A stretch of 6,632 bases of DNA from an uncultured Caulobacteraceae bacterium (GTDB lineage Bacteria > Pseudomonadota > Alphaproteobacteria > Caulobacterales > Caulobacteraceae), in the NCBI GenBank assembly GCA_946482375.1, contig CAMLRH010000145.1, positions 1 to 6,632 on the forward strand, in the 5' to 3' direction. Below are positions 5,813-6,632 of this stretch, piece by piece (position 1 is the first letter of the stretch; the number at the start of each line of letters is the position of its first letter). The notes beneath the pieces are model-generated. The model worked only from the letters and a program-made list of their open reading frames with translations. It ran no database searches and was not told where the DNA came from. A program made the position numbers and the translations under genes.

Positions 5813-5907
5813 TGCGTCCTTCGACACGCCTGCTGCGCAGGCTGCTCAGGATGACGAACTCAGAAGTCGTCATGGTGAGCAGCGCGCAGCGCGTGTCGAA
5901 CCACGCA
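5813..5907. repeat. Imperfect palindromic element between the binding-protein and permease genes
   Basis: The outer arms (5813-5829 and 5891-5907) match as inverted copies at 15 of 17 positions, and the inner arms (5841-5857 and 5867-5883) also at 15 of 17. The whole 95-bp unit is centred near 5860, so the RNA would fold into one long stem. The core with GTCCTTCGACACGC and GCTCAGGATGACGA arms is like the dispersed palindromes seen widely in Caulobacterales and other alphaproteobacterial genomes. It starts 6 bases after the upstream stop codon and overlaps the beginning of the permease frame. Confidence 0.88.
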
Positions 5908-6632
5908 TGGCAGCGCATCAGCCCGCTCCGCATCGCCGCCATCGCCGCGGCGGCGCTCGCTGTCCTGCCCCTGCTGGCCGTGGTCTGGCTGGCGCTGACG
6001 CGGCCGGCCAGCGCGGCAATCCCGCCGGAACTGATCGCCCGCTACGCATCGACCACCGCCATCCTTGCCGTTCTGGTGGCCATCGGCGCGACGGCGCTGG
6101 GGGCGATCTCGGCGTGGCTCGTGGTCATGCACCGCTTCCCCGGACGGGACCTGTTCGCCTGGGCGCTGGCCTTGCCGCTCGCCGCGCCGGCCTACGCACT
6201 GGCCTACGCTTACGCTGACCTGTTCGATGTCGCGGGGCCGCTCAGGACACTATCGCGAGGGGCTTTAGGTTTTGACATCTTACCCTTTGAAATTAGAAGC
6301 CTTCCCGGTGCGGCATTCATCCTGTCCTGCGCCTTTTATCCTTATGTCTATCTGACCGCGCGGGCGGCTTTCGTGAACCAGTCGGTCTGCGCGCTGGAAG
6401 CCGCGCGAACGCTGGGCTCCTCGCCGCTCGACGCCTTCCGCCGCGTGGCTCTGCCGCTCGCCCGGCCGGCGCTGGCGGCAGGGGCGGCGCTGGCGGTGAT
6501 GGAGACACTGGCCGACTATGGCGCCGTCAACTTCCTGGGCGTCCAGACCCTGACCACCGGCGTCGTCCGCGCCTGGTCGATCTACGGCGCGCCGGGGTCG
6601 GCGGCGCGGCTGGCGCTGATCCTGCTGTTCGC
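5851..6632 (+). CDS. fbpB: Ferric-iron ABC transporter permease, FbpB type (3' end outside window)
   Basis: About 260 codons are visible and the frame is open at the window edge; family members usually exceed 500 residues, so this is roughly the first half. It is an inner-membrane permease. Hydrophobic segments are at about residues 28-49, 68-92, 101-122, 152-172 and 207-222. The EAA cytoplasmic loop that docks the ATPase is present (EAARTLGSSPLDAFRRVALPLARPAL, from residue 183), followed by the family signature ADYGAVNFLGVQTLTTGVVRAW. The start is uncertain: ATG 5851 (used here), ATG 5872 and GTG 5893 are in frame, and the first two lie inside the palindromic element. None has a strong Shine-Dalgarno. 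Residues about 133-151 are encoded by an unusually AT-rich stretch, but the protein there (FEIRSLPGAAF) still fits the family. It would work with the preceding binding protein and an ATPase not seen here. Confidence 0.9.
   Translation, partial: MTNSEVVMVSSAQRVSNHAWQRISPLRIAAIAAAALAVLPLLAVVWLALTRPASAAIPPELIARYASTTAILAVLVAIGATALGAISAWLVVMHRFPGRDLFAWALALPLAAPAYALAYAYADLFDVAGPLRTLSRGALGFDILPFEIRSLPGAAFILSCAFYPYVYLTARAAFVNQSVCALEAARTLGSSPLDAFRRVALPLARPALAAGAALAVMETLADYGAVNFLGVQTLTTGVVRAWSIYGAPGSAARLALILLF

Noticed and set aside
5907..6218. A 103-residue plus-strand frame starting at ATG 5907.
   Set aside because: It is a shifted frame inside the permease gene; the permease frame gives membrane segments and the EAA loop.
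6241..6310. Possible frameshift or small insertion in the permease at the AT-rich patch.
   Set aside because: The frame is continuous across it and the translation (FEIRSLPGAAF then YPYVYLTARAAF) fits the family, so only base composition is odd.
1..6632. Defence island, mobile element or CRISPR system.
   Set aside because: I found no transposase, integrase, toxin-antitoxin, restriction, Cas or reverse-transcriptase motif, and no direct-repeat array; the genes are chromosomal repair, regulation and iron-uptake types.

Overview
This is a GC-rich window (roughly two-thirds G+C) that most resembles an alphaproteobacterium of the Caulobacterales (Brevundimonas/Caulobacter-like). The pointers are codon use, a GTTC-N7-GTTC LexA box, a Fur-type operator with TGCGAAT arms, and two kinds of dispersed imperfect palindromic element. 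The genus is inferred, since no rRNA or marker gene is present. I see no tRNA, rRNA, CRISPR array, transposase, phage gene or replication origin. Genes are tightly packed and the longest non-coding gap is about 106 bases.

Left part (1-2220, minus strand): a two-gene DNA-repair operon. A radical SAM protein of the 'putative DNA modification/repair' family (949-2184) overlaps by one base the start of a DUF4130 protein. That protein runs off the window just where a UdgX-type uracil-DNA glycosylase domain should begin. A perfect alphaproteobacterial LexA box lies 18 bases upstream of the radical SAM start. The radical SAM protein ends in QLSLF, the consensus sliding-clamp-binding pentapeptide. 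Together these suggest an SOS-induced, clamp-associated repair pair whose chemistry, to my knowledge, is undefined. The DUF4130 gene also carries an in-frame palindromic element of about 105 bp that encodes a low-complexity linker.

Middle (2229-3596, minus strand): an AraC-family regulator with an N-terminal cupin is followed by a 91-residue DUF4242 protein. An 18-bp inverted repeat lies between them. A 12-bp perfect hairpin after the DUF4242 gene separates this unit from the repair operon.

Right (3691-6632, plus strand): a bacterial transglutaminase-like cysteine protease homologue starts divergently from the AraC gene, with a hairpin directly before its start codon. It is followed by an unrecognised 48-residue basic small protein. 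Then comes a Fur-type operator and the start of a ferric-iron ABC transporter operon: a lipoprotein substrate-binding protein (FbpA/FutA type) and the first 260 residues of an FbpB-type permease that continues past the window. A second palindromic element of about 95 bp sits between these two genes and supplies the permease's start codon and first residues.
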